In this document: in pieces, positions 47,590 through 58,854 of the stretch
How the letters are laid out: the number at the start of each line of letters is the position of its first letter
Numbering within the stretch: the stretch's first letter is position 1
Assembly (NCBI GenBank): GCA_023614405.1
Contig: CM042684.1
Span: 205,908,941-205,972,940 of the forward strand
Direction of reading: 5' to 3'
Origin: Avena insularis
Lineage: Eukaryota; Streptophyta; Magnoliopsida; Poales; Poaceae
DNA length: 64,000 nucleotides
The notes under the pieces: generated by a model
The model's input: only the letters and a program-made list of their open reading frames with translations
The model's database searches: none
What the model was told of the DNA's origin: nothing
Program-made: the position numbers and the translations under genes

Positions 47590-48623
47590 ACGAAAACGAT
47601 GATATCTACGTGGGCCCAGAGTGCTTTGGACCACGTATCAGAGCTACAAAATTCCCGGAAGGATTTGTTATCTCAAGACATATCCAAACCTATGACAGCA
47701 TTGCTTGGCTAGATACTTGGCTACAGGATTTCTTCCAAGCTTGCTGCATCGCCAAAGGCGGAAACAACCTGGTCGCAACCCGATATCTCCCACTTATGTT
47801 GCGGAAGACGACATGATCATGGCTTAATGAACTTCCAGAGAACACCATCCAGAACTGGTATGACATGCAAAGTGCGTTCTTTCGGAATTTCGAAGGCACA
47901 TACCGGAGGCCCTATACGGTCGGAGACCTACAACGTTGCACCTAGAAGGCCGGAGAAACTTGCCGAGATTACCTCGGACGATGGATCGACAACAAGAACT
48001 CCTATGAAGGAGTAAATGATCAAACTGCGATTGAAGCTTCCATTGAAGGTCTCCCAATTGGTCTACTACGCCATCGCTTGAAGTGTGACAAGGTCACTGA
48101 TTTGGGAGAGATGATAGAAACAACGAGCAAGTATGCAGATGCTGACGACAATGCAGAGGGATTACTCAATGCCCTAGTTGTGCCACAGTCGGCAAAACAA
48201 CCAAAGCAACAAGCTCAGAAGCGCAAAAATACCTCAGAAGATAAACCCAACGCGGAAACGGCAGTGGTCACTGCTACTTTTGGGTCTAGAGGACGAGGAG
48301 GACACGGCGGAGGCCGCGGGCATGGCCATGGGACTTCAAGAGTCCAAGGTAGAGGAGACCAGCAACCGGGCAAAACCTACTCTTGGGCCGACATTGCCAA
48401 TAACCCATGTGTGCATCACTTAGACGCTAATGGGGGCTCGTCCCACACCAACGATGAATGCCATTTCAATGACGACATCAAAAGAGATGACACCACGGGC
48501 TACAAAGCTAAGCGGAAGAAAGGAAAGAAGAATCCTGAAAAAGATAAAGAGACCAAGGAAGATTCCGACATGGAGGAAGCTGATGCTTCAAATCCCAAGC
48601 CGGAAGGGAAGAAAAATTTCTGA
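47590..48623 (+). pseudogene. gag core and basic C-terminus of element I
   Basis: NDDIYVGPECFGPRIRATKF leads into the retrotransposon gag domain (WLDTWLQDFFQA, LPENTIQNWYDMQSAFFRNF, YLGRWIDNKN). Then follow an Arg/Gly-rich segment with GRGRGGHGGGRGHGHG and a Cys/His motif, CVHHLDANGGSSHTNDEC, the unusual knuckle form of this Gypsy group. Stops at 47814 and 47943 and a frameshift near 48010 break it. The basic tail is KKGKKNPEKDKE. Confidence 0.78.
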
Positions 48624-49381
48624 CCAAGAAATACACTTATGTCACCTTCCTTGCATCTCAACCAGCAAAGGTCAAGAAAGTAGTTCTACATGAGCTCAAT
48701 GCAATAGTTCTGGCTGTCCCCCAATTTTTGGACTGGTCGGAAATGGCAATCACATTTGACCGTGCTGATCATCCGCCTAAGTTGCACAGGTGAGGAAAAT
48801 ACGCCTTAATCGTCAATCCACTTATTGACGGTTATGGTTTCTCTAAGACCCTCATGGACGGTGGCAGCAGTATCAATATTCTCTATGTCGAAACGCTACG
48901 CCGGATGAAGATCTCGGAGACCCAGCTGAACCATAGCTCTGTGATCTTTCACGGAGTTTTCCTAGGAAGACAAGCTAATTCCCTGGGGGAGGTCACTTTG
49001 GATGTTACCTTTGGGACTCCAAAGAATTATCGGACGGAGGCACTTTCCTTCGAAGTGGTCCCGTTCAAGAGCGCATACCATGCTATATTCGGACGTCCGG
49101 CTTACTTAGCTTTTATGGCTCGTCCATGTTACATTTACAATATGATGAAAATTCCAGGTCCCAACGGTGTAATCAGTATTAGGGGAGACCTGAAGAAAGT
49201 GCGAGAGTGCAAGGATGGAAATGCCGCCTTTGCTGAAGCCGTGCTGCACGCCCAGGAGTACCAGGAGATCAAGAAGAGCATAGATCCGTCCGAGATGCCC
49301 GCAACAAAGAAGGAGGTGACAAAGCCAAATCCGGAGTTCAAGGCATCAGAAGAGACGAAGAAGACGCCGTTGAAAGCGTAG
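48624..49381 (+). pseudogene. Aspartic protease region of element I
   Basis: LMDGGSSINILYVETLRRM contains the catalytic Asp in the DGGSS context usual in this group. SAYHAIFGRPAYLAFMA is the second block. The C-terminal tail EVTKPNPEFKASEETKK precedes the RT domain. The upstream part (48624-48850) is in the same region but carries a TGA near 48792. Confidence 0.78.
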
Positions 49382-51137
49382 GCCTAGGCAGCGCATAGGA
49401 AAGGGCGCTCGTCAAGTTCCTCCAAGCAAATCAAGATATCTTCGCATGGCAGCCATCTAACATGACCGGAATAACTAGGGAACTTGCCGAGCACTCTTTA
49501 AATGTAAACCCGAATGCTAAACCCGTCAAACAGTCCTTACGACATTTTGGCGATGAAAAGCGTAAGGCAATAGCTAAGAAACTAGCACGGCTAGAGTTAG
49601 CCGGATTCATAGAAGAGGTCATCCACACTGAGTGGTCGGCCAATCCTATAATGGTCCCTAAAAAGGACACCACTGATTTAAGGATGTGTGTTGATTATAC
49701 TGCCTTGAACAAGGCTTGTCCAACAGATCCGTTCGCTCCGCCTAGAATTGATCAAGTTATCGATTCTACGGCAGGCTCGGAACTCCTCTGTTTTCTCGAC
49801 GCATATTCCGGTTATCACCAAATCCGGATGAAGGAATTTGACAAAGTCAAAACTTCATTCATAACCCCCTTCGGAACCTTCTGTTTTGTTATGATGCCCT
49901 TTGGGCTGAAGAACGCAGGAGCTACGTACCAGCGCACGATGCAGCGTTGCCTCCATGACCAACTCAGACGCAATGTACATGCATACGTGGATGATATTGC
50001 GGTGATGTCCAAACAAAAGGAAACACTGATTTCCGACTTGGAGGAAACATTCGCCAATCTATGAAAATACAACATCATGCTTAACCCGAAGAAATGTTTC
50101 TTTGGAATACCAGCCGGAAAATTGTTAGGTTTCATCGTGTCTCAAAGAGGCATAGAGGTGAACCGGGACAAAATGAAGGCTATACTCAATATTTCCAGGC
50201 CAACTCGCCTGAAGGACGTACAAAGACTAACTAGTTGCATCGCTGCGGTTAGTCGATTTGTAAGCCGGCTTGGTGAACGAGCCACACCATTATACAAACT
50301 CCTGAAAAAGACCAAGGATTTTGTTTGAACTGATGAAGTTGACGCTGCACTACAAGACCTGAAGAAAGTACTCTCATCTGCTCCTATCCTTGCTATGCCG
50401 GAACCTCAGGAACCGATGTTGCTCTATCTTGCTGCGACAAATAAGGTCGTCAGTATCGTTATGGTGGTGGAGAGACCGGAGGAAAATCGGGAACACCTGG
50501 TGCAACGTCCGACTTACTTTGTCAGCGAGGTCCTGACAGAATCCAAACAGTGATATCCGCACTATCAAAAGTTAGCTTACGGTGTTTTTCTAGCATCTCG
50601 TAAGCTACGGCAATATTTTCAGGAGCATCCAATTACCGTGGTGAGCACAGCTCCCATGAGAGATATAATCAACAACAGTGACGCCACAGGACGCGTCGCC
50701 AAATGGGGCATAGAGCTTTCAGCTTTTGATATTGAGTATAAACCTCGGACAACAATCAAATCCCAGATCCTTGCTGACTTTGTCGCTGATTGGACAGAGA
50801 CGAAGGAGAACATGACCCTCCCTGAGTCGGAATATTGGACCCTCTATTTTGATGGGTCTAAGGCTCGAGGGGGCTGGCGTGGTACTCAAATCACCCCAAG
50901 GAGATAAACTTCTATACGTGTTGCAGATCCACTTCACAGCGACAAATAATATTGCCGAGTATGAAGCACTGCTGCATGGAATCCGGATTGCTAAGGATAT
51001 TGGCATCCGACGTTTGATGTGTTACGGAGATTTGGATCTTGTTGCTCAACAAGTGTCAGATATTTGTAATGCAAATAAACACATGGCAGCGTATAAAGCT
51101 GTCGTGGATGATCTATCTAAATCGTTCGAAGGGTTTG
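49382..51137 (+). pseudogene. RT and first part of RNase H of element I
   Basis: RT has [52 protein letters not shown] and the catalytic YVDDIAVM near 49987. The RT connection follows with FGIPAGKLLGFIVSQRGIEV. The RNase H begins WTLYFDGSKA near 50837 and after a frameshift continues GVVLKSPQGDKLLYVL and NNIAEYEALLHGI. Stops at 50062 (TGA), 50326 (TGA) and 50551 (TGA) sit where the context expects Arg, Trp and Arg. RNase H is cut at 51137 by element E, next to GTTTG. Confidence 0.82.
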
Positions 51138-52187
51138 TGATGAGGATATCCCTACAATTGCACCTACCCCAGTGACTACTGAAGGTGCTACAACTGTTAC
51201 AAGAAAGGATCAGTCTAATGAGATTAGAATTGAACCTATTACAAGAGCTCGTGCTAAGCTACTTGAACAACAGGTGAATTTACTCCTAAACGAATCTGGT
51301 ACTTTGATTGATGAGAACTTTATACTGCCTAAGTCTATGCATTTATGTATATTCAGGTTCATTGGAGAAACAAGCATGGCGCGAGGAGGAGAAGGGCTAC
51401 AAGAGAAGCCCAACATGATGATCGCCCAAGGATGCGCGAGGGAGGAGCGGGAGGAAGGCGTAATACAAGCAAGGGAGATCATCAAAGAGAAGAAACGTTC
51501 AATTCGGACAGACAGAAGTCCTGAAATTGAAACGGACGTGGATTCCTCATACGAACTCCAAATCAAGCAAATAAGCACTTGTTGGATAGATAATTCCAAG
51601 ATCTTTCCAATGAGTACTTCCACGTCTAAAAAGACCCCGGATAATCCGGCCCTGCTTTGGAGATCCTGCTAAGGACGTCAGCGCGACGTTCTGTGTCGGG
51701 GCGGATATTTGACCAGACTTTTCCCCCGGAAAATCCGGCCCACCTAGACCGGATAATCTGGCCCTAAAAGTCTCCATCAGATCCGGACGGATCTGACTGT
51801 ATCCTACACGTTTTCGTTTCGCGTTTTTCGGACGTTCCGACGGCCATATAAGCTTGGGAACACCCTCTAGTTTAGGTTAGACCACGTTAAAACTATTTTG
51901 GAGTTGTTTCTTTCATAGAACTTCTGGAATTACCCTGTGTTCGAATCTACCAACTATAATTGAGTGTGATTTGTTGTTCCATTGGGAATTAGTAGATTGC
52001 ATACTACCATTCGTGGTCACGGCTGCGTGCGCAAGAGCGTGGTGTTGTGAATATCCTACAAGGTTCGAGAGCTGTTGCATTGGCATCAGGGATCGAGCGG
52101 GAGAGTTCATAGCTACAGGCTAGTTATCTATCATCCACCATCATCACCGCCATCCGCTTACTGAGAAGATCGGGCCACCCCATATCA
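51138..52187 (+). repeat. 5' LTR of element E, 1050 bp
   Basis: A long frame from 51172 encodes ITRARAKLLEQQVNLLLNE and ENFILPKSMHLC, the C-terminal pol extension of related elements. The palindromic phrase CCGGATAATCCGG occurs near 51640 and related forms near 51725 and 51750. A TATA-like CATATAAGC is near 51845. Confidence 0.92.
51844..51853 (+). promoter_or_regulatory. TATA-like box in the 5' LTR of E
   Basis: CCATATAAGC is the best TATA candidate in the 5' LTR. A deletion of about 75 bp near 58526 removes it from the 3' LTR. Confidence 0.45.
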
Positions 52188-52190
52188 TCT

Positions 52191-52200
52191 TGGTATCAGA
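52191..52200 (+). promoter_or_regulatory. Primer-binding site of element E
   Basis: TGGTATCAGA, complementary to the initiator Met tRNA, 3 bp after the LTR. Confidence 0.9.
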
Positions 52201-53190
52201 TTTTCAGTGTTGCCTCGGTAAGCATCCACATATCCATCCATAGATTAGAGTGTTTTTGTCCTATACAGAAAAAACCTTACAAAATTTTTTCCATAGACTA
52301 GATTGCATTGTTTTTGAGTTTTAGTTGCTGATTGTATCTTCTTGTAGATCCGATCTGCAGGTTTTTCCTCGTAGGAGTCTAGTTTTTCGTTTGTGTCTAG
52401 GTTTAGGGTTTGATCTTGTTTTCCGCCGTGTCAACCATCACCGTGTTCCACAAGTTTTCCTCATTTGTCTGAGTCGACATAGCGCACCTTTGTTTGCATA
52501 CCATAGACACAGCCTATCTACAGCATCCGTGCCTAGGACCGTACCCACGAGACTAGTTGCTTTGCTCCGACAGGCTGCTCATTAGGGTTTTGGAGTGCAA
52601 ATTTTTCGTCCAGGCGGACCGGATTATCCGTCCCCTGACAAAACCGGAATATCCGGCCCATAATTGCTCAGAATTGTTGCATCACGTATTGCATTGTGTC
52701 AGATAGTTGAAAAATCAAAAAAAAGAGAAAGAAGAAAAAAAAAGTTGTTAAAAAAAGAGAAAAGAAAAGAGATACAAAAGTAAACAACAAAAAGGGAGAT
52801 ATCAAGGTTGATTGGAGGACTAGTTTTATAATAGCACTAGTAGATTGAGCAATCTTGTGCATGTTCTATTTGAGCTATTACTAGCGTCTCTCTTGTGCAT
52901 TGCAATATTCCTTTTCATAAGTTGCTTTGTACGATCAGCACTAGGACTTGTTTGCGGTGTAGATAGGGTACCATACCTATAGCTCCACCTTACATAACCT
53001 GTGTGCCCTGCGATTGTTATCTATACCTTTGATATTCACTTCATCACATCAACTGCATCAGTCTTTGATTTCGTTTGGTAGAGCATCTCTATTCACTTTG
53101 GAACGGTAAGATCTCCTTTCTTATTAGTTGTGAGTGAGTTGTGAGAGTTTCCACCATACAGATTCTGATTTTTGCACTAACCTACTAATC
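52201..53190 (+). other. 5' leader of element E
   Basis: About 990 bp before gag. It contains an A/G-rich tract at 52705-52800 and two further palindromes of the LTR type, CCGGATTATCCG and CCGGAATATCCGG, near 52619 and 52646. No ORF judged coding. Confidence 0.6.
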
Positions 53191-54545
53191 ATGTCTTCTA
53201 GTGATGATGATGTTGTGTTGCAGAAAAAGAAGGATGAAAAGCTCATCAATTGGCATGAATATGAGGCTTTGAAATCCCACTTGACACGTGTGTTTACTAA
53301 CACGACAGATGCCATTGACAAGAATCTCCAAGATATGAATATGAGATTGGATCAGCATGTTGGGACGGTTGATACTATCCAAACACAAGTGGCTACGCTC
53401 AATGTCAATGTCACCACTTTGCAGCGGTCCATTGAGGGTTTGACAGCCGCCTTACATAGAAGGGAAGATCCTCAACATGATGATGCCTTTGATGATTTTG
53501 ATGAGGGTAGCGCTGTGGATGCTGCTCCACATGTTGGCAGGGGACCTGCCATTCCCCCTGTCCGTGCACCTGCTCATGGTCGTGGGTTTGCCCCTCTTTG
53601 GCGTGGTCAACGCGTGCCCAACCAAGCTGCTGATGATGGTTTGGGCAAGCCAAAATTCTCAATTCCTAAGTTTGATGGTTCCATTGATCCTGAAGACTAC
53701 CTCACATGGGAGTTGAAGATTGAGAAACTCTGGCGCTTATTTGACTATCCAGAAGACAAGAAGGTCAAGCTTACAGCATCTGAATTTGATGGTTATGCTT
53801 TGCGTTGGTGGGATGCTCTTGTGCAGCATAGAAGGGAGGACAATGAATTTCCTGTGATGGATTGGCGCGAGATGAAGCAAATCATGAAAGCTCGTTTCGT
53901 ACCAACCAACTACTTGTGATCAGTTTTTGATAAATTGACGCAATTGAAGCAAGGCACCATGACAGTTGATGAGTACTACATGGAGATGGAGATGCTTATG
54001 CAGCGTGCTAGAATTCGTGAGTCCATTGAGATGACCAGGCAGCGATTCCTAAACAATTTGAAGTTACCGATCAAGAGCATTGTTCGTCATCACAAGTATG
54101 AGACCATGAATGAGTTGTTGCATCATGCTAGAGAGGCTGAATCCCAGTTGGCAGAAGAGGCAAAGTCACGTGCTCGTTTTCCGTCCTCCAGCAGATTTTC
54201 GGCCAGGTCTACACCTCCTACAGTCATGCCACCAGCTGCGGCTCCTTTTACACCATCGGCCAAGCCAGCAAGTACACCTTTGTTTGGTTCTAATGCTCGG
54301 AAACCCGCTGCTCCTGCTGCTAGCTCAGGTTCCAACATGTCTACGCCACGTACTCGTGATGTGGTGTGCCATACTTGTGGAGGTAGAGGTCACTACAAGA
54401 AAGATTGTCCAAACAGCAAGGTTATGTTTGTTAATGAACAAGGTGAAGTAGAAAGTGGAGATGAAGCTTCTGATGGTGATATTGATGACGGCGAGGATGG
54501 TGCTGATGCATATGCTGAGCGTGCACCCACTATTGTCATATCTTC
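53191..54545 (+). pseudogene. gag of element E
   Basis: The start MSSSDDDVVLQKKKDEK at 53191 is conserved with D. The N-terminal coil runs to about 53460. The gag core has KFSIPKFDGSIDPEDYLTWE and ALRWWDALVQHRRED. The TGA at 53917-53919 interrupts it where D still has CGA. Beyond it the second gag block LKQGTMTVDEYYMEMEML and an Ala/Pro/Ser-rich linker lead to the knuckle CHTCGGRGHYKKDC (54367-54408). Gag forms the particle and binds the element RNA. Confidence 0.88.
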
Positions 54546-54980
54546 ACGTGTACTTAGTGTGCAACCGGTTGAGGAATCCCAGCGTTGCAACTTGTTCCAA
54601 ACAAGAGCTCTAGTTGGACCAAACAAAGCTTGCAAGGTAATTATTGATGGAGGTAGCTACAGAAATCTTGCAAGTAAGGAACTATGTGCCAAACTGAATT
54701 TGACATACATACCTCATCCCAAGCCATACTACATACAGTGGTTGAGCAACAATGGTGAGATGAAGATAAATCAGATGGTACGTGTGAATTTTCAAATAGG
54801 GCCATACAAAGATTCTATTGATTTTGATGTGGTTCCTATGACTGTTTGTCACCTACTATTGGGTCGGCCTTGGCTCTATGATCGCCATGTGCAACACAAT
54901 GGCTGAGCCAATACATATCACTTAGAATTCAAAGGAAAGAAGATTACTATGCAGCCAATGACACCACAAGAAATTGTGAA
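54546..54980 (+). pseudogene. Aspartic protease of element E
   Basis: VIIDGGSYRNLASKEL near 54640 holds the catalytic Asp. LLLGRPWLYDRHVQHNG near 54855 is the second block. A TGA at 54904-54906 breaks the frame where D has an Arg codon (CGT). The reading frame continues behind it with FKGKKITM. Confidence 0.85.
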
Positions 54981-56560
54981 TCATTCTCACCAGAAGATAG
55001 AGGTGAACTTGAAGGAAGATACTACCACTTGGCGAGACTGTGTAACAGCTGTTCCTGATGTAATTGAGCCTAAATTGAGTGATATAACAAAAAGTGAGAG
55101 AGTGCCTGGGTTATTGATACTAGCCACCAAGGAGGATATGAGAGAATTTCGTGATGATCCTACAGCCATGCCACTTGTGCTCATGTATAAGGGCGAGGTA
55201 TTGGTTTCTAATGACATGACCCCTATTTCTCTTGGTGTCTCTTCTGTTTTGCAGGACTTTGGGGATGTGTTTCCAGAAGACGTACCCGCAGGTTTGCCTC
55301 CATTGCGTGGTATAGAACATCAAGTGGACTTGATTCCTGGCGCCACACTTCCCAACCGTGCACCTTATAGGACTAATCCCGAAGAAACTAAGGAAATTCA
55401 GAAGCATGTACAAGCATTGCTAGATAAATGGTACATTCGTGTCTCTCTTAGCCCTTGTGCTGTTCCTCTTATTTTAGTTCCTAAGAAAGATGGTACATGG
55501 CGCATGTGTGTTGATTGTAGAGCGATTAATAACATCACTATTTGATATCGTCATCCTATTCCACGCTTAGAGGATATGCTAGATGAATTGAGTGGTGCTG
55601 CTGTTTTCTCTAAAATTGACTTGCGTAGTGGTTATCATCAAATTAGGATGAAAGAAGGGGATGAATGGAAAACTGCTTTCAAAACTAAATTCGGTTTGTA
55701 TGAGTGGTTAGTTATGCCGTTTGGTCTTACTAATGCACCTAGTACTTTCATGCGTTTGATGAATCATGTTTTGAGAGAGTTTATTGGTTGTTTCGTGGTT
55801 GTTTACTTTGATGATATACTCATATAAAGCCACACCAAATCTGAACATTACACTCATATTAGACAAGTTTTGCAAGTGTTACGTGATAATAAACAATATG
55901 CTAATCTTGAGAAGTGTACATTTGCAAAAGATACGGTCATATTCCTAGGATTTGTTGTTTCTAAGCATGGAGTAGAGGTAGATCAATCTAAAATTGAATC
56001 AATTCAGAATTGGCCTACTCCAATGAATGTTAGTCAAGTGCGTAGTTTCCACGGTCTCGCTGGTTTCTATAGGCGCTTTGTGAAAGATTTTAGCACCATT
56101 GCTGCACCATTAAATGATTTGACAAAGAAAGGTGTTCCTTTTGTATGGGGCGTGGCCCAAGACATTGCATTTGATACATTAAAATGTTTGCTTACTTCTG
56201 CACCATTACTTGGATTACCTGATTTTTCAAAGCAATTTGAAGTTGAATATGATGCTAGTGGTATAGGCATAGGTGGCGTTTTGATGCAAGAGGGTCGGCC
56301 TATAGTTTATGTTTCTGAGAAATTGGCTGGTGCTCGTTTGAATTATTCTATCTATGATAAAGAATTGTATGCACTTGTTAGAGTACTTGAGGTTTGGCAA
56401 CATTATTTGTGGCCAAAGGAATTCATCATACATTCTGATCATGAAGCATTTAAATACTTGAAAGCTCAATCAAATTTACATAGAAGTTTGCTAAATGGGT
56501 TAAGTTCATTGAGTCTTTTCCTTACATCATTAATTATAACAAGGGAAAAGAGAATGTTGT
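54981..56560 (+). pseudogene. RT and RNase H of element E
   Basis: RT carries [56 protein letters not shown] and the catalytic YFDDILI ending at 55824. The connection [18 protein letters not shown] is intact. RNase H starts [20 protein letters not shown] near 56236 and includes [20 protein letters not shown]. Stops: TGA 55543-55545, where D has CGA, and TAA 55825-55827 in place of Tyr. A frameshift lies near 56490. Confidence 0.88.
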
Positions 56561-57876
56561 TGCTGATGCTCTATCTAGGAAGAACATGCTATTAACCAAT
56601 CTTGATGTTAAAATTCCTGGATTAGAAGCTATTTGTGCACTTTATGCAACTGACCATGATTTTGCTGAACCATATCGTTTGTGTGCTCTTAGAAACGCAT
56701 GGGATAAGTATCATATACATGATGGATATTTGTTTCGAGCTAACAAACTATGTATTCCAGAATCGTCGTTGCGTTTGTTTTTAGTGCAGGAATCACATGC
56801 TGGTGGTTTGATGGGTCACTTTGGGCGTGAGAAGACGTTGCTCATGCTTGCTGATCACTTTTATTGGCCCAAGATGAGGCGTGATGTGTACAGATTTGTG
56901 AGCTGATGTATTACATGCCACAAGTCGAAATCTAAGCTGAAGCCTCACGGTTTGTATACACCTCTCTCTGCACCGACTACTCCATGGGAAGACATTAGTA
57001 TGGATTTTGTGCTAGGTCTACCTAAAACTCAGAGAGGTCATGATTCTATATTTGTGGTAGTGGATAGGTTCTCTAAGATGGCTCATTTTATTGCACCTTA
57101 CAAAAGCGACGATGCGTCGCATGTTGCTAACCTGTTTTTCAGGGACATCGTGATATTACATGGAGTACCGAAGACGATTGTTTCTGACCGTGATGTGAAG
57201 TTCATGAGCTACTTTTGGAAGACCTTATGGGGGAAGCTAGGAACGAAGCTGCTGTTCAGTACTACATGTCATCCCCAAACAGATGGTCAAACGGAGGTGG
57301 TGAATCGAACATTGTCACAGCTGCTAAGGACCATGATTAAAAAGAATCTGCGGGAGTGGGAAGAGTGTTTGCCACATGTTGAGTTTGCTTACAACAGGGT
57401 TGTGCATTCAACTACTCAGCTTTGTCCTTTTGAGGTGGTGTATGGTTTCAAGCCATTGACGCCACTTGATATGTTGCCTCTACCATTACATGAGAGAGTT
57501 GATATGGAGGCATCAAAATGTGCTGATTATGTGAAGAAAATACATGAGAAGACTCGATAGGCTATTGAGAAGAAAGGCAAGAACATTGTTGCTGCAAGGA
57601 ATCAAGTAAGGAAAGAAGTGTTGTTCGAGCCTGGAGATATGGTTTGGGTGCATCTACGCAAGGATAGGTTCCCACTACTTCGAAACTCAAAATTGAAGCC
57701 ACGTGGTGCTGGTCCTTACAAGGTGTTAGCCAAGATTAATGATAATGCCTACTCGGTTGATATACCTATTGAGGAGTTTGGTGGAGTTAGCAACAACTTC
57801 AACGTTGCTGATTTGTCACCATATGCTGGAGAAGACCTTGGAGCGTCGAGGTCGACGCCTTTTGAAGGGGGGGAGA
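56561..57876 (+). pseudogene. Integrase of element E
   Basis: The HHCC region is [20 protein letters not shown]...CITCHKSK. The catalytic core has Asp in [10 protein letters not shown] (57000), Asp in VSDRDVKF (about 57185) and Glu in DGQTEVVNR (about 57294), giving the D,D35E spacing. The C-terminal domain has HLRKDRFPLLRNSK and the GPY/F motif GAGPYKVLAKI near 57708. Stops: TGA 56904-56906 (D has Arg CGT) and TAG 57558-57560. The frame shifts in a run of seven G just before the LTR. Confidence 0.88.
57864..57876 (+). other. Polypurine tract of element E
   Basis: GAAGGGGGGGAGA lies directly before the 3' LTR and would prime plus-strand synthesis. It overlaps the end of pol. Confidence 0.85.
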
Positions 57877-58854
57877 TGATGAGGACATCCCTACAATTAC
57901 AACTACCCCAGTGACTACTGAAGATGCTACAACTGTTACAAGAAAGGATTAGTCCAATGAGATTAGAATTGGACCTATTACAAGAGCTCGTGCTAAGCTA
58001 CCTGAACAACAGGTGAATTTACTCCTAAACGAATCTGGTACTTTGATTAATGAGAACTTTATACTGCCTAAGTCTATGCATTTATGTATGATCAGGTTCA
58101 TTGGAGAAACAAGCATGGAACGAGGAGGAGAAGGGCTACAAGAGAAGCCCAACATGATGATCACCCAAGGATGCACGAGGGAGGAGCGGGAGGAAGGCGC
58201 AATACAAGCAAGGGAGATCATCAAAGAGAAGAAACGTTCAATTCGGACAGACAGAAGTCCTGAAATTGAAACGGACGTGGATTCCTCATACGAACTCCAA
58301 ATCAAGCAAATAAGCACTTGTTGGATAGATAATTCCAAGATCATTCCAATGAGTACTTCCACGTCTAAAAAGACCCCGGATAATCCGGCCCCCACACCCC
58401 GGATAATCTGGCCCTGCTTTGGAGATCGGCTGGGGCGCTAAGGCGATTACGTGTCGGGGCGGATATTTGACCGGACTTTTCCCGCGGAAAATCTGGCCCC
58501 CGGATAATCCGGCCCTAAAGTCCATCGAACGCCTCTAATTTAGGTTGAACCACCACGTTAAAACTATTTTGGAGTTGTTTCTTTCATAGAACCTCTGGAA
58601 TTACCTGTGTTCGAATCTACCAACTATAATTGAGTGTGATCTGTTGTTTCATTGGGAATTAGTAGATTGCATACTACCGTTAAGTAGTCACGCTCATGCG
58701 CAAGCGTGTTGTTGTGAATATCCTACAAGGTTCGAGAGTTGTTGCATTGGCATCAGGGATCGAGCGGGAGAGTTCATAGCTACATGATAGTTATCTATCA
58801 TCCACCGTCATCACCGCCATCCGCTTACTAAGAAGATCGGGCCACCCCATATCA
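57877..58854 (+). repeat. 3' LTR of element E, 978 bp
   Basis: Same as the 5' LTR except for scattered substitutions, a gain of GCCCCCACACCCCGGATAAT near 58387, and loss of about 75 bp near 58526 that contains the TATA-like box. Confidence 0.92.

Larger units (their letters stand above)
51138..58854 (+). mobile_element. Gypsy element E, complete, plus strand (7717 bp)
   Basis: Target duplication GTTTG at 51133-51137 and 58855-58859 is perfect. LTRs are 51138-52187 and 57877-58854, with ends TGATGAGG...CATATCA. PBS, gag, protease, RT, RNase H, integrase and a polypurine tract are all in order. It belongs to the same family as D. The iMet PBS, the GPY/F motif after integrase and the LTR form suggest a CRM-like or related chromovirus (inference). 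It is inactive through at least six in-frame stops. Confidence 0.93.
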
